From Dillenia suffruticosa (Eukaryota; Streptophyta; Magnoliopsida; Dilleniales; Dilleniaceae), in the NCBI GenBank assembly GCA_033439265.1, contig JAVTVX010000026.1, forward strand, positions 7,193,001 through 7,257,000: a DNA stretch of 64,000 nucleotides, read 5' to 3'. Below the pieces are notes generated by a model that saw nothing but the letters and a program-made list of their open reading frames with translations, was not told the DNA's origin and made no database searches. Positions 12,196-22,566 of the stretch are shown one piece after another. Position 1 is the stretch's first letter. Each line of letters opens with the position of its first letter. Position numbers and translations under genes: made by a program.

Positions 12196-12613
12196 TGTAA
12201 CCGTTTGCAAGATTATAACAGTTTGTAGGAGAAATGGACAACTTGAATAGCGACGGCTAGTGAGGAGGTAGTTGATAGTGGTTGGAAATTCCATTGATTG
12301 GTTCGTCAATCAACTAAATTCAGTTAAGAGTTGGTTAGAACTAGAAACAAGTGTATAAAAATTGTAAAATGACAAAAAAATGACAGCCTCTTACTCTTCT
12401 TAACCTTTTATTCTTCTTCCCCCCTCTTATTTCTTCTTCTTCTTCCTTTGTTTCTTCCTCACTCTCTATCATTTATGATTTTCATACCATAATTCAATTT
12501 AACCATACAATTCTTAAGCTCCATTGTGTGTACATCAATCACTAAGATTATAAAATCCTTTACTGTCGACTCATCAACTAGTTGTAGGTCTACTTCTTGC
12601 GAAATTTGTTATA
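12196..12613 (+). repeat. 3' LTR of the Ty3/gypsy element
   Basis: The LTR starts TGTAACCG and ends GTTATA. The 5' copy ends GTTACA, so the original termini form the short inverted repeat TGTAAC...GTTACA. The region from 12,327 onward aligns with the 5' LTR. The first 131 bp are unique to this copy within the window. Confidence 0.85.
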
Positions 12614-12709
12614 GTCAAATCAGTCCCATTAGACAACATAGGTCAAACAAGGTCAAATTGGGATGACTGAGATCGGCGTAAGCCCACATGGTCCAAACCT
12701 TGCTCTACA
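12614..12709. other. Short spacer after the LTR element
   Basis: No feature is seen here. It includes GTCAAA-type short repeats (about 12,614-12,660) that may belong to the adjoining repeat. Confidence 0.4.
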
Positions 12710-12910
12710 CCTCAGATTCGGGAACTAGGATAGTTGCCCATGAGTATGCATCGCGCTCGTAAAGTGGATGCGCCTAGTTGCACATGTACGGGACAATAGT
12801 CTAGATCATTGCCTGTAAGTGCACAAGAACTCAGTAGTTGCCCATTGTGTGTACACATGGCAACAACAGTAGCCCTAATGCATGGGCTAGCCACACAATT
12901 GGCTATCCAC
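12710..12910. repeat. Degenerate relatives of the 43-bp minisatellite
   Basis: GTTGCCCAT, GCGCTCGT and GTTGCACATG blocks, with repeated TGCATG/CATGGGC and GTAGCCC motifs, match the layout of the 4.1-kb cluster, where GCGCTCGT also precedes GTTGCCCAT. The period is no longer regular. An AG-rich tract (AGAGAGAGAAAAATAAA) follows in both places, so the two loci may be copies of one larger repeat. Confidence 0.55.
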
Positions 12911-13071
12911 ATAGGTCTCCACCCCCGATAAGTGGAAGAGAGAGAAAAATAAACTAGGGAAAAAGAAATAGAGCTTACCAAACAAAAAAAGGAGAGAGAG
13001 ATAAGAGAGAACTTGACAACCAAACCCTAACCAAAACACAACAAATATGCAATTAATCGATCAAAAACAAG

Positions 13072-13795
13072 TAGGGGTGGGCACTACTCGATTAAAATCG
13101 AAAAATCATTTTCTACAAATCATTTTTTATATTTTGGACAATTTATTCGATTTTTTGGTTTTGATTTTTTGTAAAACTAAATTTAATTTGATTATTTAGA
13201 TAGTTATTGATTTTAATATTTTTTATTTTGATCAAATCGAATTAACTGAAATAATTAAGAATGTATACATTATTTATATAATTTTTATTCATATAAATAT
13301 TAATATAATATTATAACTAAAAATTAAAAGAGAAAAATCTTTAAAAGCTATTTTACTCAATAATGATATAATGTTAGTTATTTTTTTATTTTATGAATTA
13401 TAGTATGCCAGAGCTGGTTTAAAATATAGTTTAAAATATTCATATTTTGTTAATTTGTTTAAAATTTGAAATTTGAAACTTTAAAATTGATATTTTTCGA
13501 AACTATAGTTATTAGTAAATTTTAAATTTTAAAATTAAAGTTTATAATCACATGTTAATGTAAATGATATATATTATATTTAGAATAAAATATATCATTT
13601 GTTTAGTCCATTATAAAGATTTTAATAATTTAATCGGATAAACGAAATAAATTAATAGCTTAATTTAATCAAACTGAATTATTTGTTTTTTATCTATTAG
13701 ATTAGATTATGATTATGAAAATTGTATTATCGAATTAAACTGATTATTTTAATTTTGATCATTTTTGTTACAATTTAATTAAATGCTTATCTCTA
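13072..13795. mobile_element. Non-autonomous hAT-type DNA transposon (724 bp)
   Basis: The left end reads TAGGGGTGGGCACT. The right end, reverse-complemented, reads TAGAGATAAGCATT, giving 9 of 14 matches with all five differences being transitions. A perfect 8-bp target duplication, AAAACAAG, flanks it at 13,064-13,071 and 13,796-13,803. An 8-bp duplication with a (C/T)AGGGGTG-type terminus is typical of the hAT superfamily. The inside is very AT-rich with subterminal CGATT/CGAATT motifs and no transposase frame, so it must have been moved by a transposase encoded elsewhere. Confidence 0.9.
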
Positions 13796-13803
13796 AAAAC
13801 AAG

Positions 13804-15531
13804 GTCTCCATTAAGGAAAAGAGAAAGGAAAAGAAATTCTTGAAAGGGGGAGAGAGAGAAAGAGAGTGGATAAAAAAGGAAAAGAGAAAGAGAGAGGGGC
13901 GATGGTGAGAGAAAGGGAGGAGAGAAAAATGGCCAGGGTGAGAGGGAAGGGAGTCTTTTAAGGATTAGGGATAAAATTTTGATAATTATGAAAGTGCCCG
14001 GTATGGGGTGCTTCTTATGATCATCCAAAACCAAACTCCAACTCTAAAATAACTTTCACAAGTCACATTTGAATCCTCCAACCAACTTGACGTGCGACTC
14101 GGGGTAGAAAAGCATAATACGAAGACTTGACCACACAAGCAAAAATTCTATCTCCTTGGAGTTTCTAGACATAAAAAAAATCCCTAGTCCCACGACACTC
14201 ATAATCTCTGTGTACACCCCCAACACATGGCGCATTATGGTATTGAAATATTGTATAGTTGGTGAGGCGAGTGATGTATATAATTGAATACCTTTCTTGA
14301 GGTAACATTTATGCATAATGATTCACAGCCACAATTTATCTTGCCACAATTGTGACACAATTTGTCTCACAATTTGAAAACAAAAAAAAAAAAAAAGGAA
14401 AGAGAGGTTTTCCGGCGCTTTGCTTGCACTCTTGACATTATTTTTGGATGAGGTAGGTTACTCTTCTTTTTTGCTTTTCATCCAAAGTTATGGACAAATT
14501 TAAAATTTGAGACCATATTAGAAAATATTCTATATTTTCTAATAAAAAAATTATTTAATTGAAAATGTCAGAAATAATTACATGATGAGAATTTTGCTTT
14601 AAGCCGCTTGCTGGGCAATTAAAGATATTTCTATTTTGTTTATTTGATGGATGAACTTTTCTTCTCTTTTTTTTTCTTCTTTTATTCTTTTCTCGGCAAC
14701 AAAAAAGAAAGAATTGTATATATTAAAAACATAAAGGAAAAAAAAGAACAATAAAAATAAGGGCGCTAGTGATGGTAACAAGAAAGATAAAGCAATTGTT
14801 GGACTCATGGGAGAGGTGATGGGTGCAAATGTGTGATTTCATTGAGAAGAGGTTGTGGAAGTAAAAGCCACTCTATTTGTGAGGCTTTCCCGGGGGCATT
14901 ACTTCTCTGATTCGGATCCTGCAGGCACGGCTACCATTTCCATTGAAGAAATTCCAAAAGCTTAGTGATTATATTTTCCGGGCATAGCACATCATTGATG
15001 CACTTGGAGTTGTTTGCTGTGTGCTCCAATTTTTGATTTCCCTCTTGCCTTTTAGTTGCAATACTCCACTTGGAGCTTTGGGAATCCCATATTATCTTTG
15101 CCCTTTTTTTTTTGTTCTTTTTTGTTCTAATTTTTATTTGGATTAATAGCATTGCACAAGAGCCAAATGTATATAAGCCATTGGCATTTGGCTTTATCTT
15201 TGGGGAATCTCCCCATTCCTTTTGGCCCCACCGTCGAGTTTTTTGTAAAAATATAAAAAAAAATAATAATGATAATAATTGTTTAGAGAAAAAAGTTTAT
15301 TTGTGCACACACAAGACACTGCTTCCTCCACAACACAGGCCTGGTCACAACAATACTTCTTGGAGTTATATCTTCCCGTAATTACCTAAGACCCGAGCCC
15401 TTGACATTTGCTGTCCTACTTTTATAGACAACTTCAACATTTTCGTAACTCTCTAGGATTCTCATTCATCGAACATTTCTTGTTTCTTGATCCCCCCTCT
15501 TCTCTTCATCCCTATTGCAACTACCCCCCTA

Positions 15532-15535
<4 letters not shown>
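13804..15535. other. Intergenic region, no gene recognised
   Basis: Purine-rich AG tracts (13,810-13,940), an A run at 14,381-14,395 and AT-rich sequence occur here. The open frames are short and low in complexity. The last part (15,150-15,535) may be the old promoter and leader of the ANTH pseudogene that follows, including TATATAAG at about 15,169, but nothing proves it. Confidence 0.5.

Positions 15536-15558
<23 letters not shown>
15536..15558. repeat. CT dinucleotide microsatellite
   Basis: An uninterrupted (CT)n run lies 10 bp before the ATG of the ANTH pseudogene. Such pyrimidine runs are common in plant 5' leaders. Confidence 0.85.
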
Positions 15559-15563
<5 letters not shown>

Positions 15564-15567
15564 CAAG

Positions 15568-16242
15568 ATGAGACGATTCTGGAGAGCATACTCAGCCATG
15601 AGGGAGAAAACCTCATTTCATTTGCAAAAATAGCGACAATGGGAGGCTTTTTTGACATCGATCGTATAGTGATAAAAGCAACATCGCCAGACGACTCGCC
15701 ACTTTCTAACAAATACATACATGTGCTCTTGAATATATTCTCTGTCACTCCATCTTCCTTCCGAGCATTCTCTTCAAGCTTCACCTGCCGCTTTGGCAAA
15801 CTCACTCTTGGAAAGTTGCTCTCAAATGCCTTCTCCTCCTCCATCGCCTTCTTCGCTCTGTGCCTAATATTGCCCCGTTGCATTCTGAGCTCCTCTGGAA
15901 TCGCTCAAATGGTTTGTTATCACTATATCCTTATCATTTTCACGACAACTCCTCATCCTCGTCATCATCCAATGACTTTACACTTTTCATTCAGTCCTAC
16001 GCTTGCCTTTTAGACGAGGTAATAGATTGTCTTTGGAGCACTCGAGATCCTTAGGAAGCGAAATAGTTAATATTAATGATGAAATGTCAGAAGCTATATC
16101 AGATACAATGAAAAGTGTTGGGAATGTTCTAGAACTATCGCCTCAACTTCAGAGCCTGATCGATCGTGTCTTTGACTGCAGACCAGGGGGGGCACAGATA
16201 ATGGCTCATTCTCTTCATGGAATTTCTCCCACCTTGTACTAG
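15568..16242 (+). pseudogene. ANTH-domain (putative clathrin assembly) pseudogene
   Basis: Four reading-frame segments align in order with the plant ANTH/AP180-like family, which binds phosphoinositides and clathrin during endocytosis. Segment 1: ATG at 15,568, MRRFWRAYSAMREK, stopped by TAG at 15,631. Segment 2, another frame: DIDRIVIKATSPDDSP (about 15,654), the family's lipid-binding IKATSHDD block. Segment 3, third frame: THSWKVALKCLLLLHRLL (about 15,800), matching the SW-x-VALK-x-L-x-LLH core, through to FTLFIQSYACLLDE (about 15,975-16,015). Segment 4, back in the first frame: RRGNRLSLEHS (about 16,010) and LQSLIDRVFDCRP (about 16,150). One stop and three frame changes within about 670 bp, with no plausible introns, mark it as dead. 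The usual C-terminal tail is missing. It lies tail to tail with THO2. Confidence 0.85.
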
Positions 16243-17619
16243 TCACAATCTTGAACCTAGTATTGTCATGACCCTCACTCTCCGTAAAGCTTGACGGGGA
16301 CTACAACTGTGAGGAAGACAGAGGTGAAACCGTGGGGGGAGATGATGATTCTGTCATTTGCCACATCCCATGTAGAAAATTTTCCAAAGCTTGAACTTGA
16401 ATGCTTGGAATTTTGTCAATGAATGGATACTCATATGCTCCGCACACTCACATTCCTTTACACCACTCATGAAACGAACTCAATTGACTTGCTTGAATTG
16501 CAGCTTTCTTGTACACTGCTAAAGCTGCAATGCAGCTTCCATGTGGCAGATGTAAGAACGACTATTTCTCTCCGAAAATTTGTGTAGCATAAAAAGCTGT
16601 CATAGACTGAACACCGACTGCAACATTAAGTTCGATCAAAATGATTACTCTTTACCGTCATATCAACTAAAATGAATGGTTGATTCGATCTGGAAACATT
16701 CATTGGGTTGAATCAGATGGACCCTAACCACTAAGCCCTTCTGGAGTCATCCCTTGCTTCAGTGTGCCGTAGGATTGTGAAGGTGTTCAAATGATTCTCT
16801 GCAGGTCTGCCACTATGTAGGGCATTAATAGCAGATTGGGCAAACTATTAACCCAGCCCCTTAACACCAACTGCAAAATTAGGTTCGATCAAACTGAAAA
16901 CTCTTATCTTCATATCAACTAAAATGCACACCAGATGGTGGTCGATTCAAATTGGCAACATTCATTGGGTTGAATCAGATGGACAGGTAAGCCGATCACC
17001 TTCACCTTCGCAACAATGGTTGGTGCATCAAGGCTCCCATGGATACTTGTATATGCACAGCCTTTGGTTCTAAGATGGTCGATTTCACCTGATCTGCCAC
17101 CTGCAACCAACGAGCAAAACCAAGCTATTGTTGCCTTTTCCACTTTTCCTCCAAAAATTAGGTTAGCTTTCAAGGTCCACAGGTTCTATTGCTTCATGTA
17201 AGACAAGTTCAAATGCGTTTTTCTTTGCATTTCACTTGCTTTCGTTTGGCTAACAACAATAAAGAGTTCAATTATATTATAAAATTGGACAGCTTATAAA
17301 TTGCATGACTACCAATTCTCGATAAATATTGTACAAGAGGCAAATCACATCCATGACTTCCCAATGGTTCCCGTTGGATGATGGCTAAATGCTATCCACA
17401 ACTAAACCACAAAAAACTAGAAGAAAATCAACCCTGCAACCTTTGCTGCCCCTCAAAAAGATGGAACATATCGTAACCCCGAAGAACGTAGTTTGAAGAA
17501 CAGCACGACCCTGAGGTCAATTCCCTTTTTCATAAATCCTTTACTCATAGAATGTGTTAGGTACAGGTACCTCGTTGCATGCTTATGAATGACCAGGATG
17601 AACATATCCTAATCAAGTG
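16243..17619. other. Intergenic region and probable THO2 3' UTR
   Basis: The part just below 17,620 should include the THO2 3' UTR on the minus strand, but I found no clear AATAAA signal and cannot set the mRNA end. Open frames here (for example 16,919-17,173 minus) do not resemble known proteins. A diverged direct duplication is annotated separately. Confidence 0.5.
16610..16984. repeat. Diverged direct duplication, about 115 bp
   Basis: About 115 bp starting GAACACCGACTGCAACATTA at 16,610 recurs at about 16,863 (AACACCAACTGCAAAATTA). Both copies end in ACATTCATTGGGTTGAATC followed by AGATGGAC. The copies are about 253 bp apart and differ by an indel and scattered substitutions. Confidence 0.75.
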
Positions 17620-20600
17620 CTACTTTCGATGCCTTCTCTTTGCATCAGCTCTATGTCTTTTATCATCGTCCCACTCTCTGTCATACATTCTGAACAGTTT
17701 AATTAAGGACCAAATTCTTTACACCATGATTGGAGGGAACAAAATGCACAGAGACATAATATATCAGTGTGTAGCATGTATTTCATAGCATGCACTTATA
17801 CACCATAACATGGTTTACTCGGGCTGAAACCACTCTCAATTTAGTTGGGTAAGCTTGACATGTCCTGCAGCAATACTCAACAAAGGCACTCGGAAATGAC
17901 CGGACCTTGTTAAGTGTGTGAAAAAGCAATTGATTACTCTCACAGGCAAATGCAGCAGACAAGGAGATTAAAAGACAGGCATCCAAGCAGAAACTTCTGA
18001 TGCTATGGTTCATGAGCAAGTAGAAGAGAGAAGACGGAAAAATCATGACACATGCGCATGTGCATTATTTTGACCAAGGATACGGATCAGCTTCTCGACG
18101 GGGCATCTTGGTTGCTGCTTCTTTTCCATGAATCCTCAAACCTGGCTCCTCCAAGTAACCAGCTCGCTGAACCATTGTACCCTTCCTCTCTCCACGTTCC
18201 CTTACATCGTATGATTGTGACATGCCAATGGGAAGGGAAGGAGGCAAAGGAGCTGCAGGTGATATCTCACCAGGTTCCCCTTGTGGCATGTGGTCCCTTT
18301 TAAGTTTTCTCTTCTTAGAAGCTGCATTAGCATCCATATCCTCTTTCATAAGATTTTGCTTCTCCCTTTCCCTTTCCCTCTCTCTCTCTTCTGCCTAAAT
18401 TAGAATAGGAACAAAAATGATAAGCACCAGATTAGACAACCTCCAGAATTAACTTTGCAGAAAGTCAGTTGAAAGATTTTACTGCATAACAGTTCACCTA
18501 CTATAACTAGTACATGCATTGGGATACATGCACTTATATTAAGTGTTGCAATGCCATGGCCTTTAATTTCAACATGAACATAAGAGGCCAGCACTACAGA
18601 AATTTAAACCACAAAGCTGGTGCTCCTGGAACAACACGCTTTATATTAAGATTTATAGTTCACAAGTGCAGAAAAAAACCATCTTGTCCTCAAATTTTTA
18701 TTTACCCTCTTTTTTTTTTATAGTTCATTGACAATCAACAAGATGTTCAAGAGATAAAACCTTAAAAACAAAGAAAGAATCAAGAAAAGCAGCAACATGT
18801 AGGGCAAAAACAAAAATCTAGGAAGCATCAAACCAGAAAAGGATTAAAAAAAGGGTGGAAGCAGCAACATGTACGGCAACAAGATGTTCCAGCGATGACC
18901 ATTCATTCCATTATTGATTTCAATTACCTCCCTCCATAATGTCTTCTTTTCCACCATAAAATCTATGGTCTCATTTGAATGGTCAATTGACGTAAAATTT
19001 TAAACAATTTAATTGAGTGAATTCATATAATTCAGTCACATGCAATATTAGCACCCATTGTACAAAACTTACAAATAACCCTCACATCAGCTACTTATCA
19101 AGAAATATTGGCAGCCTTCAAACTTTTCCAACGACTTTCGGACCTTTACAGAAATGATGTACTAACATGGTAACATAGAAAACTTTCTAAACAGAAAGCA
19201 AGATAGGCATCCAAATCAGATTCCAGAATTGGCCGGATTACCTATCAGAATCAGCTGTTACAAATACTGATACAGTTTGTTATTGTGGATGTAATGCCAC
19301 TATAGCATAACATAGCTGATATGCACCTCTTAAAACCCAAGATAACAGGCCACTAAAGGTTACAATGCCACCCAATGCTACCATAACACCTCCACAAAGT
19401 GGAAAAGCCTGTTATCCACTACTGTCATCCCCATCAGATTAATGTTCATTACCGCTGATAAAGTCATGCTTGCAACCGTGATTAAATATACGGTTCAAGT
19501 AGTTTGAGGTCCAAGGCTTAGTCAAATTGAGTTGACTTGAGAATAAAGTAAAGCCATCATAATGCGTTAAAATATTATCACTCTATATACACGATATTAA
19601 ATATTTATGTTCTATTAAAATTGTCATTTCTTAATGATATTTCAATTAGGAAATAATGTATAATTTATATGTGGTCAGAGGAAGAGAATTTTACGAAAAT
19701 TAAATTAGTGTCAAAGATTTAGATAAAAAATCATCGATATACAATAGTCCTCAAGAAACCTAGAAGCGGTTAGCGTTTAAAATGCAGTAAGTAATGAAAT
19801 ACAAAACCTGATCTATCCAACAAGCAATAGGCAAGTGTAAGGAAAATGTGATCTTTGACATGGTGTCTAAGAGACCCTTCCATCAAGGAATCCATGCACC
19901 ATACAAGCAACAAGTGGAAGCAAAATATGAATAATTCGTTTTTCTCCCTTCTCCCTGTTGCTTCCCTTTTCTCTAATTCACTATTTTGAAAAATATAGAT
20001 ATTAAGCAATTTTATTTTATTTTTTAAAATTGGACCACAATAAGCATCTTTGATACGGTTTGATATCTTCCTCATGACTCCGAAAAGGCTAATGACCACT
20101 CCTACTTAAGTCAAATTTTACTGAAGGGAAGGACGATGCGCCATATATGAAGGTGCCAGGCATGTTCTTAGAGTTACTATTAAGTTATTAAAGACAATAT
20201 CCATAACAGAAAAATAAAAATAACAGTAAAAAATGTGCATACCTTCATTGAAAGGCTCTCTCTCTCTTCACGTTTTCTCTCTCGAAAATCATCTTCCCTC
20301 CTACGCTTTACATCATCTTGAGAAACTAAATGGTTCTCCTCTGATCGTCTGCGCTCCTTATCATCATGCCTTGGGGACAGCCTTTGGCCATGCCTTGCAG
20401 CTCCAAACCTTCTGTCTGCATCTTCATCTCTTTTGCTAGAACTGAGAGACTGGGGCACTATGTGTGGAGGCAGTGGTGGTGGTGGGGGCAAGCTTTGTGC
20501 ATGAAACCTATCATCAATATGAGATTTTTCACCAGATGCTTCACCATAACGTACTTTATTCCTGTCATCTTTGTTCCTTTCATCCTTAACTTTGTCAGTA

Positions 20601-22566
20601 AGCCTATCAAACTTCCTATCTACAGCTCTCTCTTCTAGCCTCTCCACTGAACGCTCTCTAGCATATCTTTCTATTGACTTATCTCTTGTCTTTTCAGGAG
20701 GAATATCATCTCCACGAGACTTGTCAGAACGATCTAATCTTTCCCTGTAGTCCCTGTCATACCTTTCACTGATTTTATCTTTTGCTCTATCAAGTGTCCT
20801 ATCAATTATCCTAGCCTCATCAGCTCCTACTTTATCAAAATCCACAGGCTGAAGTTTTTCTCCACTCCTAAAATCCATAGATCTCTCTCGATCAGTGAGT
20901 CGGGCATCACCCTCTGAATCTCTTGTCTCAGAGTCACCTCTTCTACGTTTACTCAGTTTGTCAGGTTCTTCAGCTGGACTTGTTCTCTTTGGCTGCTTAT
21001 CACCAGCCTTCGTAACAACAGAACTATCATCCCTTGGAGAATGGGTAGGACGAGAAGAGGATCGTGGAACATCAGAAGGCTCCATTACATCCTCTCTTCC
21101 AGACGATGATCTTACATCAGAAGACTTAACAGCACTCTCTGATTTTGACTCATGACCATGAGTTTCTGTTGTTCTTGTTGAGGAAGAGGAGCCTTTACCT
21201 GCAACATGGAGTGTTTTACCATTGGTTGTACCTAATGAAGAAGCTCCAGCATGCCTGCCACCCAAAGGGTGAGAAGGGATGTCTCTGTCACTTGTAGAGT
21301 CAGAGGTTCTGCCAATTACTTTTCCAGGTTTACTATCATCTTTTCCATGCTCCACTTTCTCCTGCTTCAAATGGGATCCAGCAGCCACTGATCGTTTTGC
21401 TGCGGCTCTCACCTGCCCATAATGGGGGAACGGATACAATAAGAAACCAAAATGCATCGCATATATTTGAAGAAAAAAGAACTGAACCACATATGTTGAT
21501 GATCAATTAGTAACATGGAACCACATTAGCATTGGAATCCAACAAAAACCATTTATCTGCAGATTAGAGATTACAAATGAATCAAATATCATCAAATGCA
21601 TAGTTCTGTGCTTTTATAAAATACTTCAACAAGCAGAAATTAATGCCAACACAAAATCTATATCACTTTTGTGACATAAGAATTTAGAATGTCTGGCCAA
21701 TTGTTCAATTTAATTGTTATACATCCCAGGTCCAGCACCTAGTGGAAGCATGATGCAGAAACTTCTAGAGGAAAGCTAATATGTCATGCTGTAGTCGTCC
21801 ATTAAAATTGAAGTTCAGGAAATGAAAAGAAGAACAAGTTTTCCATTAAAAGTCGACATAACATTAAAATTCTAAAACAGAAACTAGTAAGAAAAGGATT
21901 GTCGGTAGAAGAAAGCTATAGAATACAAGAGATTGGTAGTATTCTTCTCATGTTGCGAATAATGCTTGCAAACATGACAATGAAAACAATCAGATCATGC
22001 CAATGATAGGTAATGCAACAACTCACAAGGATTTCCCATAGTCAAGCAAGCACTAGAAATTAAGGATGCATCTGATTAAGCAATATTTTAAGCAACAAAT
22101 GCAGTAATACCTCAGGCTCCACAGATGTCCTTGGAACAACTTTTGACATGTTCTCATCCGATAATTTATTTGCCAGTTCATCATTGTGCTTTTGATTTTC
22201 CACAGTTCGGGCCATTCCAGTGCTTACACCTGATGAAGGTACAGAAGACTGAACATCTGATCCATTTACTAGTGAACCCCCTTTTAATTTTGGATGTGCT
22301 GGATCAAGTTTTGAAATAGAACTACTTTCAGGTTTTTCCAGCCTTCCGTCCTGAGCTTTAGCTCTTAGGTTATTATCTTTATTAGTGCCTGCAGACTCTT
22401 GACGATGAATTCTTCCCCCAGTTGCAGTGGTTTCAATCTGAGCAACAGGACCAGAAGCATTTTGTGCGGACACAGCATTACTTGTTAAGGATTTCGAAGC
22501 AGGTGCTTGAGCAGGCTTTAGTTCAAGATAACCCATGCCAAATTCTTCTTCTGTCACCCATGACGG
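17620..22566 (-). CDS. THO2: THO2 exons 29-32 (residues 1,222-1,889)
   Basis: Exons: 29, 22,111-22,566; 30, 20,243-21,412; 31, 18,084-18,394; 32, 17,620-17,689 including TAG. Exon 29 finishes the structured part ([18 protein letters not shown]) and enters a Ser/Lys-rich linker. Exon 30 (390 residues) is charged and low in complexity, with RD, RE and DR runs, the basic patch [10 protein letters not shown], a PPPPPLPP stretch and [15 protein letters not shown]. Exon 31 starts in an Arg-Glu run encoded by a pyrimidine microsatellite on the plus strand, then KKRKLKRDH, a likely nuclear-localisation patch. Exon 32 encodes the conserved end [11 protein letters not shown]...KRRHRK. The exon 31 acceptor must be the AG before 18,394, because the AG four bases later shifts the frame. 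Confidence 0.95.

Larger units (their letters stand above)
5065..12613 (+). mobile_element. Decayed Ty3/gypsy (chromovirus-like) LTR retrotransposon
   Basis: A plus-strand element with the order LTR, primer-binding site, gag, protease, reverse transcriptase, RNase H, integrase, a chromodomain-like tail, polypurine tract and LTR. Integrase placed after RNase H makes it Ty3/gypsy rather than Ty1/copia. The coding part is broken by many stop codons and frameshifts. Its 5' LTR lacks about 131 bp present in the 3' LTR, so the element is truncated at its left edge and its own target duplication cannot be read. A 2,278-bp solo LTR of another element (6,556-8,833) interrupts it between gag and protease; without that the remnant is about 5.3 kb. 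The chromodomain-like tail and Met-tRNA-type primer site suggest a chromovirus. The exact clade is not assigned. Confidence 0.93.

Noticed and set aside
15557-15883. Minus-strand 108-codon frame
   Set aside because: It is the antisense of the plus-strand ANTH pseudogene, where the motifs are recognisable.
17783-18046. Minus-strand 87-codon frame near the THO2 end
   Set aside because: It lies within intron 31. The true end [11 protein letters not shown] is in exon 32 at 17,689.
20233-21155. Plus-strand open frames of 68-90 codons
   Set aside because: They are antisense shadows of THO2 exon 30, whose low-complexity codons leave the other strand open.
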